From: Cellulomonas humilata
GTDB lineage: Bacteria; Actinomycetota; Actinomycetes; Actinomycetales; Cellulomonadaceae
Assembly (NCBI RefSeq): GCF_030814415.1
Contig: NZ_JAUSVB010000005.1
Location: forward strand, 1 to 64,000
Length of the DNA stretch: 64,000 nt
Direction: 5' to 3'
The position numbers and the translations under genes are program-made. Of the stretch, positions 55,972 through 63,817 are shown in pieces. Under the pieces are notes generated by a model that saw only the letters and a program-made list of their open reading frames with translations, ran no database searches and had not been told where the DNA came from. How positions within the stretch are numbered: the first letter of the stretch is position 1; each line of letters starts with the position of its first letter.

Positions 55972-56454
55972 ATGACGCACGACGACGACATCGCCACGGT
56001 GGCCGGTCTGATCAAGGACGCGAAGATCGCGATGCTCACGACGGTGGGCGCGGACGGCTCGCTGGTCAGCCGGCCGATGGGGGTGCAGGACGTGGACTTC
56101 GACGGGGACCTCTGGTTCTTCGCCGACGCCGACAGCCACAAGGTGCACGAGATCGAGGCGGGCAGCCCCGCGAACGCCGCGTTCGCGGACTCGACCGCGT
56201 GGGTCTCGGTGTCGGGTCCGGCCGAGGTGGTCCGCGACGTCGCCAAGAACCGCGAGCTCTGGGGCGCGACGGCCGAGGCCTGGTTCCCCGACGGACCGGA
56301 GACCCCCGGCCTGGTGCTCGTGGTCGTGCACGGGCAGACCGCCGAGTACTGGCACGCCAAGGGCGGCCGCCTGACGACGGCGTTCAGCCTGGTCAAGGCC
56401 AAGGTCACCGGGGAGCGCTACGACGGCGGCGAGAACGAGACGGTGCAGCTCTAG
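55972..56454 (+). CDS. Pyridoxamine 5'-phosphate oxidase-like (general stress protein 26 type)
   Basis: This 160-residue split-barrel flavin-binding protein has AMLTTVGADGSLVSRPM and DLWFFADADSHKVHEI near the start, matching the general stress protein FMN-binding family. The ATG at 55972 follows GAGGAGG. Such proteins reduce flavins or bind FMN; the role is unknown. It overlaps the convergent metZ gene by 4 bp. Confidence 0.85.
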   Translation: MTHDDDIATVAGLIKDAKIAMLTTVGADGSLVSRPMGVQDVDFDGDLWFFADADSHKVHEIEAGSPANAAFADSTAWVSVSGPAEVVRDVAKNRELWGATAEAWFPDGPETPGLVLVVVHGQTAEYWHAKGGRLTTAFSLVKAKVTGERYDGGENETVQL

Positions 56455-57710
56455 CCCGCGAGCGTGCCCAGGGCCTGCGCGAGGTCGTCGATCAGGTCCG
56501 CCGGATCCTCGAGCCCCACCGACAGCCGCACTGTCGACTCCGCGATGCCGACCGCCGCACGCCCCTCGGGACCGAGCTTGCGGTGCGTCGTCGTCGCCGG
56601 GTGCGTGATGAGCGACTTGGCGTCGCCGAGGTTGTTGGAGATGTCGACGACCCGCAGGGCGTCCAGGACCCCGAAGGTGACCTTCTTGGCGACGTCGGGG
56701 GTGGCTCCCTCGGGCACGGCGAGGTTGAACGTGACGACGGTGCCGCCCCCGGTCTGCTGCGCGCGGGCGAGCTCGTGCTGCGGGTGCGACGGCAGGTACG
56801 GGTAGCGGACGAGCGAGACGCCGGGCTGCTGCTCGATCCACGTCGCGACCTGCAGGGCCGACGAGGTCTGGTGGCGCACGCGCAGCGACAGCGTCTCCAG
56901 GCCCTTGAGCAGCACCCACGCGTTGAACGCGGACAGCGACGGGCCGGTGTTGCGGATGAGGGTCTGCACCGGGCCGTGGATGTACTCGTCGGTGCCGAGG
57001 ATCGCGCCGCCGAGCACCCGGCCCTGCCCGTCGATGTGCTTGGTCGCGGAGTACACGACCACGTCGGCGCCGAACTCCAGCGGCCGGGACAGCACGGGGG
57101 TGGCGAAGACGTTGTCGACGATGACCGTGGCGCCTGCGGCGTGCGCGAGCCGGCTGACCGCCGCGATGTCGACGAGGTCCTGCATCGGGTTGGACGGGGT
57201 CTCGAAGAACACGACGTCGGCCGGCGTGGACAGCGCGGCCTCCCACTGGTCGAGCTCGTGCCCGTCGACGTAGTCGGTGCGCACACCCCACTTGGCCAGG
57301 ATCTCCTCGAAGATCACGACGGTGGACCCGAACAGCGCCCGCGCGGAGACGATGCGCGAGCCGGACTCGACCAGGGCGGCGATCGCGGTGAACACCGCGG
57401 ACATGCCCGACGCGGTGGCGAAGGCTGCCTCGGCGCCCTCGAGCAGGCGCAGGCGCTCCTCGAAGGTGGAGACCGTGGGGTTGCCGTAGCGGGAGTAGAG
57501 GAACCGGTCGGCGTCGCCGGCGAACGCGGCCTCGGCCTCGGCGGCGCTGGAGTAGACGAAGCCCTGCGTGAGGAACAGTGCCTCGGAGGTCTCCTGGAAC
57601 TGGCTGCGGACCAGCCCGCCGCGCACCGCGAGGGTGTCGGGGCGCAGGTCGGTGCCGGGGGTGCGCCGGTCGTCCCAGTCGCTCGGACCGGGGACGCGCG
57701 CGGCGCTCAC
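56451..57710 (-). CDS. metZ: O-succinylhomoserine sulfhydrylase
   Basis: This 419-residue PLP enzyme of the Cys/Met family has the PLP lysine in YSATKHIDGQGR, YSRYGNPT near the start, TASGMSAVF and FFETPSNP. It makes homocysteine directly from sulfide and an acylated homoserine. MetB-like cystathionine gamma-synthase is an alternative, but the GSxLFGST-like segment and actinobacterial context favour MetZ. GTG 57710 overlaps the rhodanese stop (GTGA). It is the last gene of an operon under a SAM-I riboswitch. Confidence 0.9.
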   Translation of the reverse strand: MSAARVPGPSDWDDRRTPGTDLRPDTLAVRGGLVRSQFQETSEALFLTQGFVYSSAAEAEAAFAGDADRFLYSRYGNPTVSTFEERLRLLEGAEAAFATASGMSAVFTAIAALVESGSRIVSARALFGSTVVIFEEILAKWGVRTDYVDGHELDQWEAALSTPADVVFFETPSNPMQDLVDIAAVSRLAHAAGATVIVDNVFATPVLSRPLEFGADVVVYSATKHIDGQGRVLGGAILGTDEYIHGPVQTLIRNTGPSLSAFNAWVLLKGLETLSLRVRHQTSSALQVATWIEQQPGVSLVRYPYLPSHPQHELARAQQTGGGTVVTFNLAVPEGATPDVAKKVTFGVLDALRVVDISNNLGDAKSLITHPATTTHRKLGPEGRAAVGIAESTVRLSVGLEDPADLIDDLAQALGTLAG

Positions 57711-58120
57711 GCCTGCCGCCAGGGGAGACCGGCGGCGCGCCAGCCCGAGTGCCCGCGGTGGCCGTCGGGGCCGACGTCGCCCTCGAAGCCCTCGAGCACG
57801 TTGTACGCCGGGCCGAGGCCCGCGGCGGTCGCTGCCTGCGCGGCGGCGACCGAGCGCACGCCCGACCGGCAGAGGAACACGACGGGCCGGCCGGCCGCGA
57901 CGCCGGCCTCGGCGAGCTGCTTGAGGAACTGCGGGTTCGGGCGTCCCGACGGGTAGGAGACCCACTCGACCAGGGCCGCGCGACCGTCGAGGGGCGCGGA
58001 GTCGGGGATGCCGACGTAGCGCCACTCGGCGTCGGTCCGGACGTCGACGAGCACCGCGCTCTGGTCGGACGTCAGGAGGTCCCAGGCCTGCTGGGGGGTC
58101 AGGTCGCCGGCGTAGCTCAT
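57707..58120 (-). CDS. Single-domain rhodanese
   Basis: This 137-residue rhodanese has the active-site cysteine in VFLCRSGVRS near residue 84 and an N-terminal VDVRTDAEW. Its loop after the cysteine is longer than in GlpE. Rhodaneses carry sulfane sulfur, here possibly to MetZ, since the genes overlap by 4 bp. The ATG overlaps the stop of the DUF1737 frame. Confidence 0.92.
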   Translation of the reverse strand: MSYAGDLTPQQAWDLLTSDQSAVLVDVRTDAEWRYVGIPDSAPLDGRAALVEWVSYPSGRPNPQFLKQLAEAGVAAGRPVVFLCRSGVRSVAAAQAATAAGLGPAYNVLEGFEGDVGPDGHRGHSGWRAAGLPWRQA

Positions 58121-58322
58121 ACGGGCCTCGTCTCGTAGGTGGTGGCAGAGGGCAGGATCACGGCCTGCGCGACGATGACGTGCTCGCCGTCGAACGTCGC
58201 GGCCGGGCTGCCGTAGAGGACGTAGCCCTCGTCCAGCGAGCGGTGACGCGGTCGCAGAACGCGGCGTCGTCGGGACCGGTCAGCAGCCGGTAGCGCCGGG
58301 GCTCCGGGGGTACAGCAGTCAT
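58117..58322 (-). pseudogene. DUF1737-like small protein, frameshifted
   Basis: Two frames together give one DUF1737-like protein of about 68 residues. From ATG 58322 the sequence reads MTAVPPEPRRYRLLTGPDDA and on to FCDRVTA. The continuation SLDEGYVLYGSPAATF to ILPSATTYETRPV is in the next frame and stops at 58117, overlapping the rhodanese ATG. The break is a missing base near 58236-58245. With one base restored the length is 69 codons. As given, translation stops at 58158 without reaching the rhodanese start. GGAGAGG precedes the ATG. The missing base may be a sequencing error or a true mutation. Confidence 0.7.
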
Positions 58323-58331
58323 GTCGCCTCT

Positions 58332-58426
58332 CCATCGGTCCTGGCGGTAGCACCCTCGGCCGGGCACAGGGTGCCCGCGGGTTGCTGCGGCGTCGTCGAG
58401 CCAGATCTCTCAGCCGCTCTGGATGG
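58332..58426 (-). promoter_or_regulatory. SAM-I (S-box) riboswitch
   Basis: Read on the minus strand, the element has CCATC/GATGG as P1 (58426-58422 with 58336-58332), the CCAGAGCGG..GAGAGA kink-turn region, the GCAGCAACC core and a GGTGCTACC motif. These are canonical S-box features in the right order. The 3' P1 strand runs into GGAGAGG, the ribosome site of the next gene (start 58322), so control is probably at translation. It senses S-adenosylmethionine and should turn off the DUF1737-rhodanese-metZ operon. Confidence 0.9.
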
Positions 58427-58434
58427 TGGCCGTG

Positions 58435-58464
58435 ATGCTACGCGCGGCGGCACGCACGCTCCAA
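58435..58464 (-). promoter_or_regulatory. Promoter of the SAM-I-controlled operon
   Basis: On the minus strand TTGGAG (58464-58459) and TAGCAT (58440-58435) are 18 bp apart. The expected transcript start lies at or just before the first riboswitch base. Confidence 0.55.
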
Positions 58465-58510
58465 GTGGTGGACAAGTCGTCCCGTCAGGCGAGACGGTTC
58501 GCGTGCCACG

Positions 58511-58540
58511 TTGACAGGCCCCGGGAGGTGCCGGGACCCT
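58511..58540 (+). promoter_or_regulatory. Promoter of the SAM-IV-controlled gene
   Basis: TTGACA (58511-58516, perfect -35) and GACCCT (58535-58540) are 18 bp apart. The expected start falls near 58546, the first base of the riboswitch P1. Confidence 0.6.
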
Positions 58541-58545
58541 CGTCA

Positions 58546-58662
58546 CAGGTCATGAGCGCCAGCGTCAAGCCCCGGCTCGCTGGCCGGCAACCCTCCTCCG
58601 CGGTGGGGTGCCCCGGGTGACGACCTGGCTGCGTCCCGTCCGGGATGCGGCAAGCGCGGGGT
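58546..58662 (+). promoter_or_regulatory. SAM-IV riboswitch
   Basis: The element opens with CAGGTC pairing with GACCTG (58546-58551 with 58622-58627). Inside are GAGCGCCAGCGTCAAGCCCC, CCGGCAACCCTCC and GGGGTGCCCCGGGTGA, the conserved core of SAM-IV. The hairpin GCGTCCCGTCCGGGATGC follows. SAM-IV is found in Actinobacteria upstream of sulfur and methionine genes. It sits about 45 nt before the cysteine-desulfurase-like gene. The 3' limit is approximate. Confidence 0.9.
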
Positions 58663-58706
58663 TCCACCACAGCCGGTGTCCCCCCGGAACGTGTCGGAGG
58701 ACCATC

Positions 58707-60101
58707 ATGACCGTCATCGCCGAGCGCCTCTCGTGTGCCTCCGTCGACGAGGTGGGCGCCCTGCTCCCGGTCGTCGGCGGCACCACCACCGTGCCCCTGG
58801 TCGACGGCACGCAGCGCGTCTACGCCAACCTGGACTACGCCGCCAGCGCCCCGGCCCTCGAGGCCGTCGCCGCCCGCGTGACGGAGGTGCTGCCGCTGTA
58901 CGCGTCGGTGCACCGCGGCGCCGGCTACCTGTCGCAGGTGTCCACGGCCCTGTACGAGTCGGCCCGCCAGACGGTCGCGCGGTTCGTGGACGCGCGTCCC
59001 GACGACGTCGCGATCATCACGCGCAACACCACGGACTCGCTCAACCTGCTGGCGGGCGTGGTCCCCGAGGGCGGTCGCGTCCTGGTGCTGGACGTCGAGC
59101 ACCACGCGAACCTGCTGCCGTGGGTCCAGTCGAGCGAGCGCCACGGCAACCGCACGACGATCCTGCCGATCAAGAGCACGGTCGCCGCGACCCTCGACGC
59201 GTTGCGGTCCGAGCTCGCGCGCCAGCCGTACGCGCTGGTCACGATCACGGGCGCGTCCAACGTGACGGGGGAGGCGCTGCCGATCGACGAGGTCGTCGCG
59301 CTCGCGCACGCCGAGGGCGCCCGCGTGGCCGTCGACGGCGCGCAGCTGGTCCCGCACCGCGGCTTCTCGCTCGCGGCCACGAGCGCTGACTACATCGCGT
59401 TCTCCGGCCACAAGACCTACGCACCGTTCGGTGCGGGGGTCCTCGTCGGACGACGGGACTGGCTCGACACGGGCACGCCGTACCTCGCAGGGGGAGGTGC
59501 GGTGCGCGACGTGCGTGCCGACCGGACCGTCTGGCAGCCCGCCCCGGCGCGCCACGAGGCCGGGTCGCCCAACGTCATCGGCGCCATCGCCCTCGCGGAG
59601 GCGTGCGACCAGCTTGCCTCGCTGCCGGCGGGTGCCCTGGCGGCGCACGAGGAGGCACTGCGTGAGCGGTTGGTCTCCGGTCTGTCGGGGATCGACGGCG
59701 TCGAGATCGCGCGCATCTGGCCGGACTCGCAGGCGCCCGTCGGCGTGCTCACGTTCACGGTGCCTGATCACGACCCGGGTCTCGTCGCGGCGTACCTGGC
59801 GGCCGAGCACGGCATCGGCGTCCGCGACGGTCGGTTCTGCGCGCACCCGCTCCTGGCGCACCTGGGCGCGTCCAACGGCGCGATCCGCGCGTCGGTGGGC
59901 GTCGGCACGACGAGCGAGGCGGTCGACCGCCTCATCGTCGCGCTCACGCAGTACCTGTCCACGGGTCCCGCGGTCCGCTACGAGGTCGTCGACGGCTGCT
60001 GGGCGGTCGTCGAGGACACCCGCCCCCTGCTCGCTGTCCACGGCCTGGACCACCTGGCGGCCACCGCCGCGGCAGCGTGCGGCCCGGCCCTGGACGACTG
60101 A
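58707..60101 (+). CDS. Class-V aminotransferase (cysteine-desulfurase-like)
   Basis: This 464-residue PLP enzyme has the PLP lysine in AFSGHKTYAPFG, LDYAASAP near the start, ITRNTTDSLNLL, GASNVTGEALPI and the SufS-type cysteine in GRFCAHP. This keeps the catalytic cysteine position of SufS. It has an extra C-terminal segment of about 50 residues (VDGCWAVVEDTRPLL) and an N-terminal extension. GGAGG precedes ATG 58707. SAM-IV control suggests a sulfur-donor or methionine-recycling role rather than Fe-S assembly; no SUF genes are near. Confidence 0.88.
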   Translation: MTVIAERLSCASVDEVGALLPVVGGTTTVPLVDGTQRVYANLDYAASAPALEAVAARVTEVLPLYASVHRGAGYLSQVSTALYESARQTVARFVDARPDDVAIITRNTTDSLNLLAGVVPEGGRVLVLDVEHHANLLPWVQSSERHGNRTTILPIKSTVAATLDALRSELARQPYALVTITGASNVTGEALPIDEVVALAHAEGARVAVDGAQLVPHRGFSLAATSADYIAFSGHKTYAPFGAGVLVGRRDWLDTGTPYLAGGGAVRDVRADRTVWQPAPARHEAGSPNVIGAIALAEACDQLASLPAGALAAHEEALRERLVSGLSGIDGVEIARIWPDSQAPVGVLTFTVPDHDPGLVAAYLAAEHGIGVRDGRFCAHPLLAHLGASNGAIRASVGVGTTSEAVDRLIVALTQYLSTGPAVRYEVVDGCWAVVEDTRPLLAVHGLDHLAATAAAACGPALDD

Positions 60102-60168
60102 AGCACTGCGCCGAGCTCGTTGAACCGCGCGCCCGAGCAGCGCGAGTCCGTCGGCCGAGCCGCGCCGC

Positions 60169-60218
60169 GAGATCGGCAGTTGGCGACGAGATCGGCAGTT
60201 GCAACTGACGATCTCGTC
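60169..60218. repeat. Intergenic palindrome and tandem copy
   Basis: GAGATCGGCAGTTG occurs twice in tandem (60169 and 60188, period 19). The second copy opens a 34-bp near-perfect palindrome (60185-60218) with 10-bp outer arms and a 12-bp inner palindrome CAGTTGCAACTG. Its 22-bp half matches 12446-12467 in reverse. It may act as a terminator of the upstream gene or as a repeat element; there is no T-run. Confidence 0.7.
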
Positions 60219-60367
60219 CGAAACTCACGACCTAGGCGACGTCACGACGTGGGCGAGTGCATCTCGAGGGCCGGTTCCGGACGAAGGGGACACAGGGCGT
60301 CCTCCCGGGCGCCCGCGCGGTGCGGCGCAGGGGCGTCGGCCGTGACCGTCGTCCGCAGGAGCCCACC

Positions 60368-61012
60368 ATGAGGATCCGCCGCACGCTCTCCGCTCTCGTC
60401 GCCGCCGGTGTCGCCGCCGGTGCAGGACTCGCCCTCGCACCAGCAGCAAGCGCCGCAGCACCCACGGGAACGTCCAGCCTGGCCGCCCTGCTCGCCTCCG
60501 ACGGCGACACGTTCGACCGGAGCTGGCGGGACTTCGACATCCTCGACCAGGCCGTCGGCGCGGTGCTCGCCGCCAAGCCGGGCAGCCCGGTCGCGGTCCT
60601 CGCGGACGGCACCGTCCCGCTCACCGCCTTCCTGCCGACCGACCGCGCGTTCCAGCTCCTGGCCAAGGACCTCACGCACCGCTGGTACGGCAGCGAGCAG
60701 GAGGTCCTGACGGCGCTCGCGGGTGCCGTGGGCATCGACGCGATCGAGCAGGTGCTGCTCTACCACGTGGTCCCGGGCGCGACGATCGACTCCGGCACGG
60801 CGCTGGCCAGCGACAATGCCGTGCTGACCACCGCGCAGGGCGCCACGTTCACCGTCGACGTCCTCTCGAAGCGGTGGGGGATCGTGCAGCTGCGCGACCA
60901 GGACCGCAACGACCTCAACCCGTTCCTCATCCCCGGCAAGCTGGACCTCAACGCGGGCAACGTCCAGATCGCGCACGCCATCACGTTCGTCCTGCGCCCC
61001 GCGGACCTCTGA
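60368..61012 (+). CDS. Secreted fasciclin (FAS1) domain protein
   Basis: This 214-residue protein has a signal peptide (MRIRRTLSALVAAGVAAGAG, ending near ASA) and one FAS1 domain. The domain has LTAFLPTDRAFQLL, the YHVVPGATI motif and a final QIAHAITFVLRP. FAS1 domains mediate adhesion. ATG 60368 follows GCAGGAG. No anchor signal is visible at the C-terminus, so it may be freely secreted. Confidence 0.9.
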   Translation: MRIRRTLSALVAAGVAAGAGLALAPAASAAAPTGTSSLAALLASDGDTFDRSWRDFDILDQAVGAVLAAKPGSPVAVLADGTVPLTAFLPTDRAFQLLAKDLTHRWYGSEQEVLTALAGAVGIDAIEQVLLYHVVPGATIDSGTALASDNAVLTTAQGATFTVDVLSKRWGIVQLRDQDRNDLNPFLIPGKLDLNAGNVQIAHAITFVLRPADL

Positions 61013-61021
61013 GCACCGGAC

Positions 61022-61064
61022 GGTCAGGTCGTGCCAGCATCGACGGATGCTGCACGACCTGACC
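61022..61064 (+). promoter_or_regulatory. Hairpin enclosing the start codon of the GNAT gene
   Basis: Left arm 61022-61040 pairs with right arm 61047-61064 (18 bp, one bulged C) around a 6-nt loop. The right arm begins at the ATG of the GNAT gene. CAGCAT at 61035-61040 is also positioned as a -10 element for a leaderless start at 61047. It may serve as a terminator for the fasciclin gene, and would also hide the GNAT start codon in any readthrough transcript. Confidence 0.6.
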
Positions 61065-61625
61065 CTCGAGGGCCACGGCACCCGGCTGGTCCCGCTGGCC
61101 GACGAGCACGCCGAGCCGCTGTCCGCATTCGTCGACGACCGGCTGTGGGCGGGGATGTCGTCGCCGACGCCCGACACCCCGGCGGCGATGCGCACGGAGA
61201 TCCGGGCCGCCCACGAGGCGCCCAGCCGGTTGGCGTTCGCGGTCCTGGACAGCGCCACGGGCGAGGTCCGCGGCTCGACCTCGTTCTACGACTGGGAACC
61301 GCGGATCGGACGCGTCGAGATCGGGTACACGTACTACGCCCCGCGCTGGTGGGGCACCACGAACAACCCCGCCTGCAAGCTGCTGATGCTCACGCAGGCG
61401 TTCGAGACGTGGGGCTGCGCCCGCGTGGCGTTGCGTGCCGACGCCCGCAACGCCCGCTCGATCGCGGCGATCCTCCGCCTCGGCGCGGTGCCGGAGGGTG
61501 TCCTGCGCAGCCACCGCCTGGCACCGGACGGCACCCGCGGCGACAGCGCGTACTTCTCGATCCTCCCCGACGAGTGGCCCGCGGTCCGCGCCGGCCTGGA
61601 GGCCCGGCTCAGCGCAGCGAGGTGA
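61047..61625 (+). CDS. GNAT N-acetyltransferase (RimJ/RimL-like)
   Basis: This 192-residue acetyltransferase has GTRLVPLADEH at the start, EIGYTYYAPRWWGTTNNPACK in the middle and ALRADARNARSIAAILRLGA, the RimJ/RimL pattern. The target is unknown. CAGCAT with a 6-nt gap precedes the ATG. Its 3' end overlaps the convergent MaoC gene by 17 bp. Confidence 0.87.
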   Translation: MLHDLTLEGHGTRLVPLADEHAEPLSAFVDDRLWAGMSSPTPDTPAAMRTEIRAAHEAPSRLAFAVLDSATGEVRGSTSFYDWEPRIGRVEIGYTYYAPRWWGTTNNPACKLLMLTQAFETWGCARVALRADARNARSIAAILRLGAVPEGVLRSHRLAPDGTRGDSAYFSILPDEWPAVRAGLEARLSAAR

Positions 61626-62475
61626 CCGAGCCGGTCAGGTGCGGCTTGCCGGAGCGGGCGTCCCAGCCGGCGAACGTGAAGTCCTCCGACGAACGCGCGA
61701 TCCGCACGGTGACGGTCCCGGGCAGCAGCACCGGCTTCACGAACTCGACCGACCACGCGAACGCGTCCCCGCGCCCGGCACCCACGTCGGCGAGCGCGCG
61801 CGACGCGGTGTACATGCCGTGCGCGATGGCCCGCGGGAATCCGAGCAGCTTGGCCGACAGCGCGGACAGGTGGATCGGGTTGCGGTCGCCGGAGACGGCC
61901 GCGTACCGACGTCCGACGTCGCCGTCGAGCTTCCACCGCCCGGTGGGGGTGGGCGGGACGAAGGTGTCCGACGACTCCTCGACGGGCCCCGCGAGGAACA
62001 GCCCCCGCGCGAGGTAGGTGGACACCCCGCGCCACGCGACCGACCCGTCGACGGACACCTCGGTCACCAGGTCCACCTGCGTGCCGGACCGGTGCCCTCG
62101 CAGGTCGGTGGCGGTCGCGCGGACGTCGAGGACGTCGGTGAGCAGGACCGGCCGCAGCTGCGTCACGCGGTTGGCCAGGTGGACCAGGCCGACCAGCGGC
62201 AGCGGGAAGTCGTTCCGGACCATGAGCGCGGTCGCGACGGGGAACGCCAGCACGTGCACGAACCCGGCGGGCAGCGCGTCCGACGCGGACTCGCCGAGGA
62301 GGTGCTGGTACTCCGTCAGGTGCTCCGACGACGCCTGCACCCCGCGGACGAGGTACTCGACGTCGGGCAGCACCGACGGCCCGGACCGCACGCGCCGCGC
62401 CAGGGAGAGCCCGGCGCCGCGCGTGAACAGCCCGCCGAGTGCGGGGACCTCCGGCAGGACGACGGTCGCCGTCAC
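61609..62475 (-). CDS. MaoC/hotdog dehydratase (HtdX-like)
   Basis: This 288-residue protein has a double-hotdog MaoC layout. The C-terminal half has the hydratase motif SGDRNPIHLSALSAKLLGFP with catalytic Asp and His, then AIAHGMYTASRAL. It hydrates or dehydrates 2-enoyl/3-hydroxyacyl thioesters. The arrangement thiolase-FabG4-MaoC equals fadA2-fabG4-htdX of mycobacteria. GTG 62475 overlaps the FabG stop (GTGA). Confidence 0.88.
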   Translation of the reverse strand: MTATVVLPEVPALGGLFTRGAGLSLARRVRSGPSVLPDVEYLVRGVQASSEHLTEYQHLLGESASDALPAGFVHVLAFPVATALMVRNDFPLPLVGLVHLANRVTQLRPVLLTDVLDVRATATDLRGHRSGTQVDLVTEVSVDGSVAWRGVSTYLARGLFLAGPVEESSDTFVPPTPTGRWKLDGDVGRRYAAVSGDRNPIHLSALSAKLLGFPRAIAHGMYTASRALADVGAGRGDAFAWSVEFVKPVLLPGTVTVRIARSSEDFTFAGWDARSGKPHLTGSVTSLR

Positions 62476-63815
62476 TGGCCCACCATGTTCTGCCCGCACA
62501 CGCGCAGCACGCGTCCGACCACGCCGCCGGCGGCGGGGGAGGCCAGGAACGCCACGGTCTCGGCGACGTCCACCGGCTGCCCGCCCTGCTGCAGCGAGTT
62601 GAGCCGGCGAGCCACCTGCCGCGTGACGGCGGGGATGCGCGCGGTCATCTCGGTCTCGATGAACCCGGGGGCGACCGCGTTGGCGGTCCCGCCGAACGCT
62701 TCGAGCAGCGGCGCGGTCGCCCGGACCATGCCGATGACCCCACCCTTCGACGCGGCGTAGTTGGTCTGCCCGCGGTTGCCGGCGATGCCCGAGGTCGACG
62801 CGAGCGACACGATCCGCGGCGCATCGGTGAAGTCGCCGGACGTCAGGAGCGCCTCGTTGATGCGCAGCTGCGACGCGATGTTCACCGCGAGGACCGAGTC
62901 CCACTTGTCGGGGGTCATGTTGGCCAGCAGCTTGTCGCGGGTGATCCCGGCGTTGTGCACGACGATGTCGAGCCGCCCGTGCCGCTGCAGCGCGTGCTCG
63001 AGGATCCGTGCCCCGGCGTCGTCGGCCGTGACGTCGAGCTGCAGCGCGGTCCCGCGGACGCGGTTGGCGACGGTCACCAGCTGCTCCCCGGCGGCGGGGA
63101 CGTCGACCGCGACGACGGTGGCACCGTCGCGGGCGAGGGTGTCGGCGATCGACGCGCCGATGCCCCGGGCCGCCCCGGTGACGACGGCGACGCGGCCGGC
63201 CAGCGGCTTCTCCCAGTCGGACGGCAGCGAGCCGGCGGCCGAGTCGATGGCGAGCAGCTGACCGTCGACGAACGCGGACTTGGTGGACAGGAAGAACCGC
63301 AGCGCGCCGACGACGGACGGCGCGGTGACCGGGACGTCGGCCGCGAGCACCAGACCGTTGCCGGTCGACCCGCCGCGCAGCTCCTTGGCCAGCGACCGCA
63401 GCAGCCCGTCGACGCCCTGACGTGCGGCGGCGACCGCGGGGGCGTCGTCGGCACGCGGTGCGCGCGAGACGGTGACGACGCGCGCGCCCTTCGGGAGCGA
63501 CTTGAGCACGGAACCGACGGCCAGCACCGGCTCCGACAGCTGGTCGGGGTGCGTCAGCTCGGTCAGCGCGAGGACGACCGCCGAGTACCGCGTGCCGGGC
63601 GTCGCGTGCCGGTGGACGTCGAGGTCCCAGTCGGCGGACAGGAAGCCGGCGAGCGCGTCGGACTCCGACCCGCGTCCGAGCACCAGCACCGCGCCCTGCA
63701 GGAGCGGCTGTCCAGGCTCGTAGCGACGCAGGGGAGCGGGCTGGGGCAGTCCGAGCTGCTTCGCGACCTTCTTGGTGAAGCCGCTGTTGACCAGGTTCAG
63801 GTAGGTGTCGCTCAT
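62472..63815 (-). CDS. High-molecular-weight 3-oxoacyl-reductase (FabG4-like)
   Basis: This 447-residue protein joins a degenerate N-terminal Rossmann domain (about residues 1-205, VLVLGRG) to a C-terminal SDR. The SDR has VTGAARGIGASIADTLARDG, NAG, and the catalytic set in SLASTSGIAG...YAASKGG. This length matches the mycobacterial FabG4 type rather than the usual FabG of 245 residues. It reduces 3-oxoacyl thioesters. ATG 63815 gives MSDTYLNLVNSGFTKK. It overlaps the MaoC gene. Confidence 0.92.
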   Translation of the reverse strand: MSDTYLNLVNSGFTKKVAKQLGLPQPAPLRRYEPGQPLLQGAVLVLGRGSESDALAGFLSADWDLDVHRHATPGTRYSAVVLALTELTHPDQLSEPVLAVGSVLKSLPKGARVVTVSRAPRADDAPAVAAARQGVDGLLRSLAKELRGGSTGNGLVLAADVPVTAPSVVGALRFFLSTKSAFVDGQLLAIDSAAGSLPSDWEKPLAGRVAVVTGAARGIGASIADTLARDGATVVAVDVPAAGEQLVTVANRVRGTALQLDVTADDAGARILEHALQRHGRLDIVVHNAGITRDKLLANMTPDKWDSVLAVNIASQLRINEALLTSGDFTDAPRIVSLASTSGIAGNRGQTNYAASKGGVIGMVRATAPLLEAFGGTANAVAPGFIETEMTARIPAVTRQVARRLNSLQQGGQPVDVAETVAFLASPAAGGVVGRVLRVCGQNMVGQ

Positions 63816-63817
63816 GG

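Noticed and set aside
58230..58250. Programmed -1 frameshift in the DUF1737-like gene
   Set aside because: No slippery heptamer or following stem was found; mutation or sequence error is simpler.
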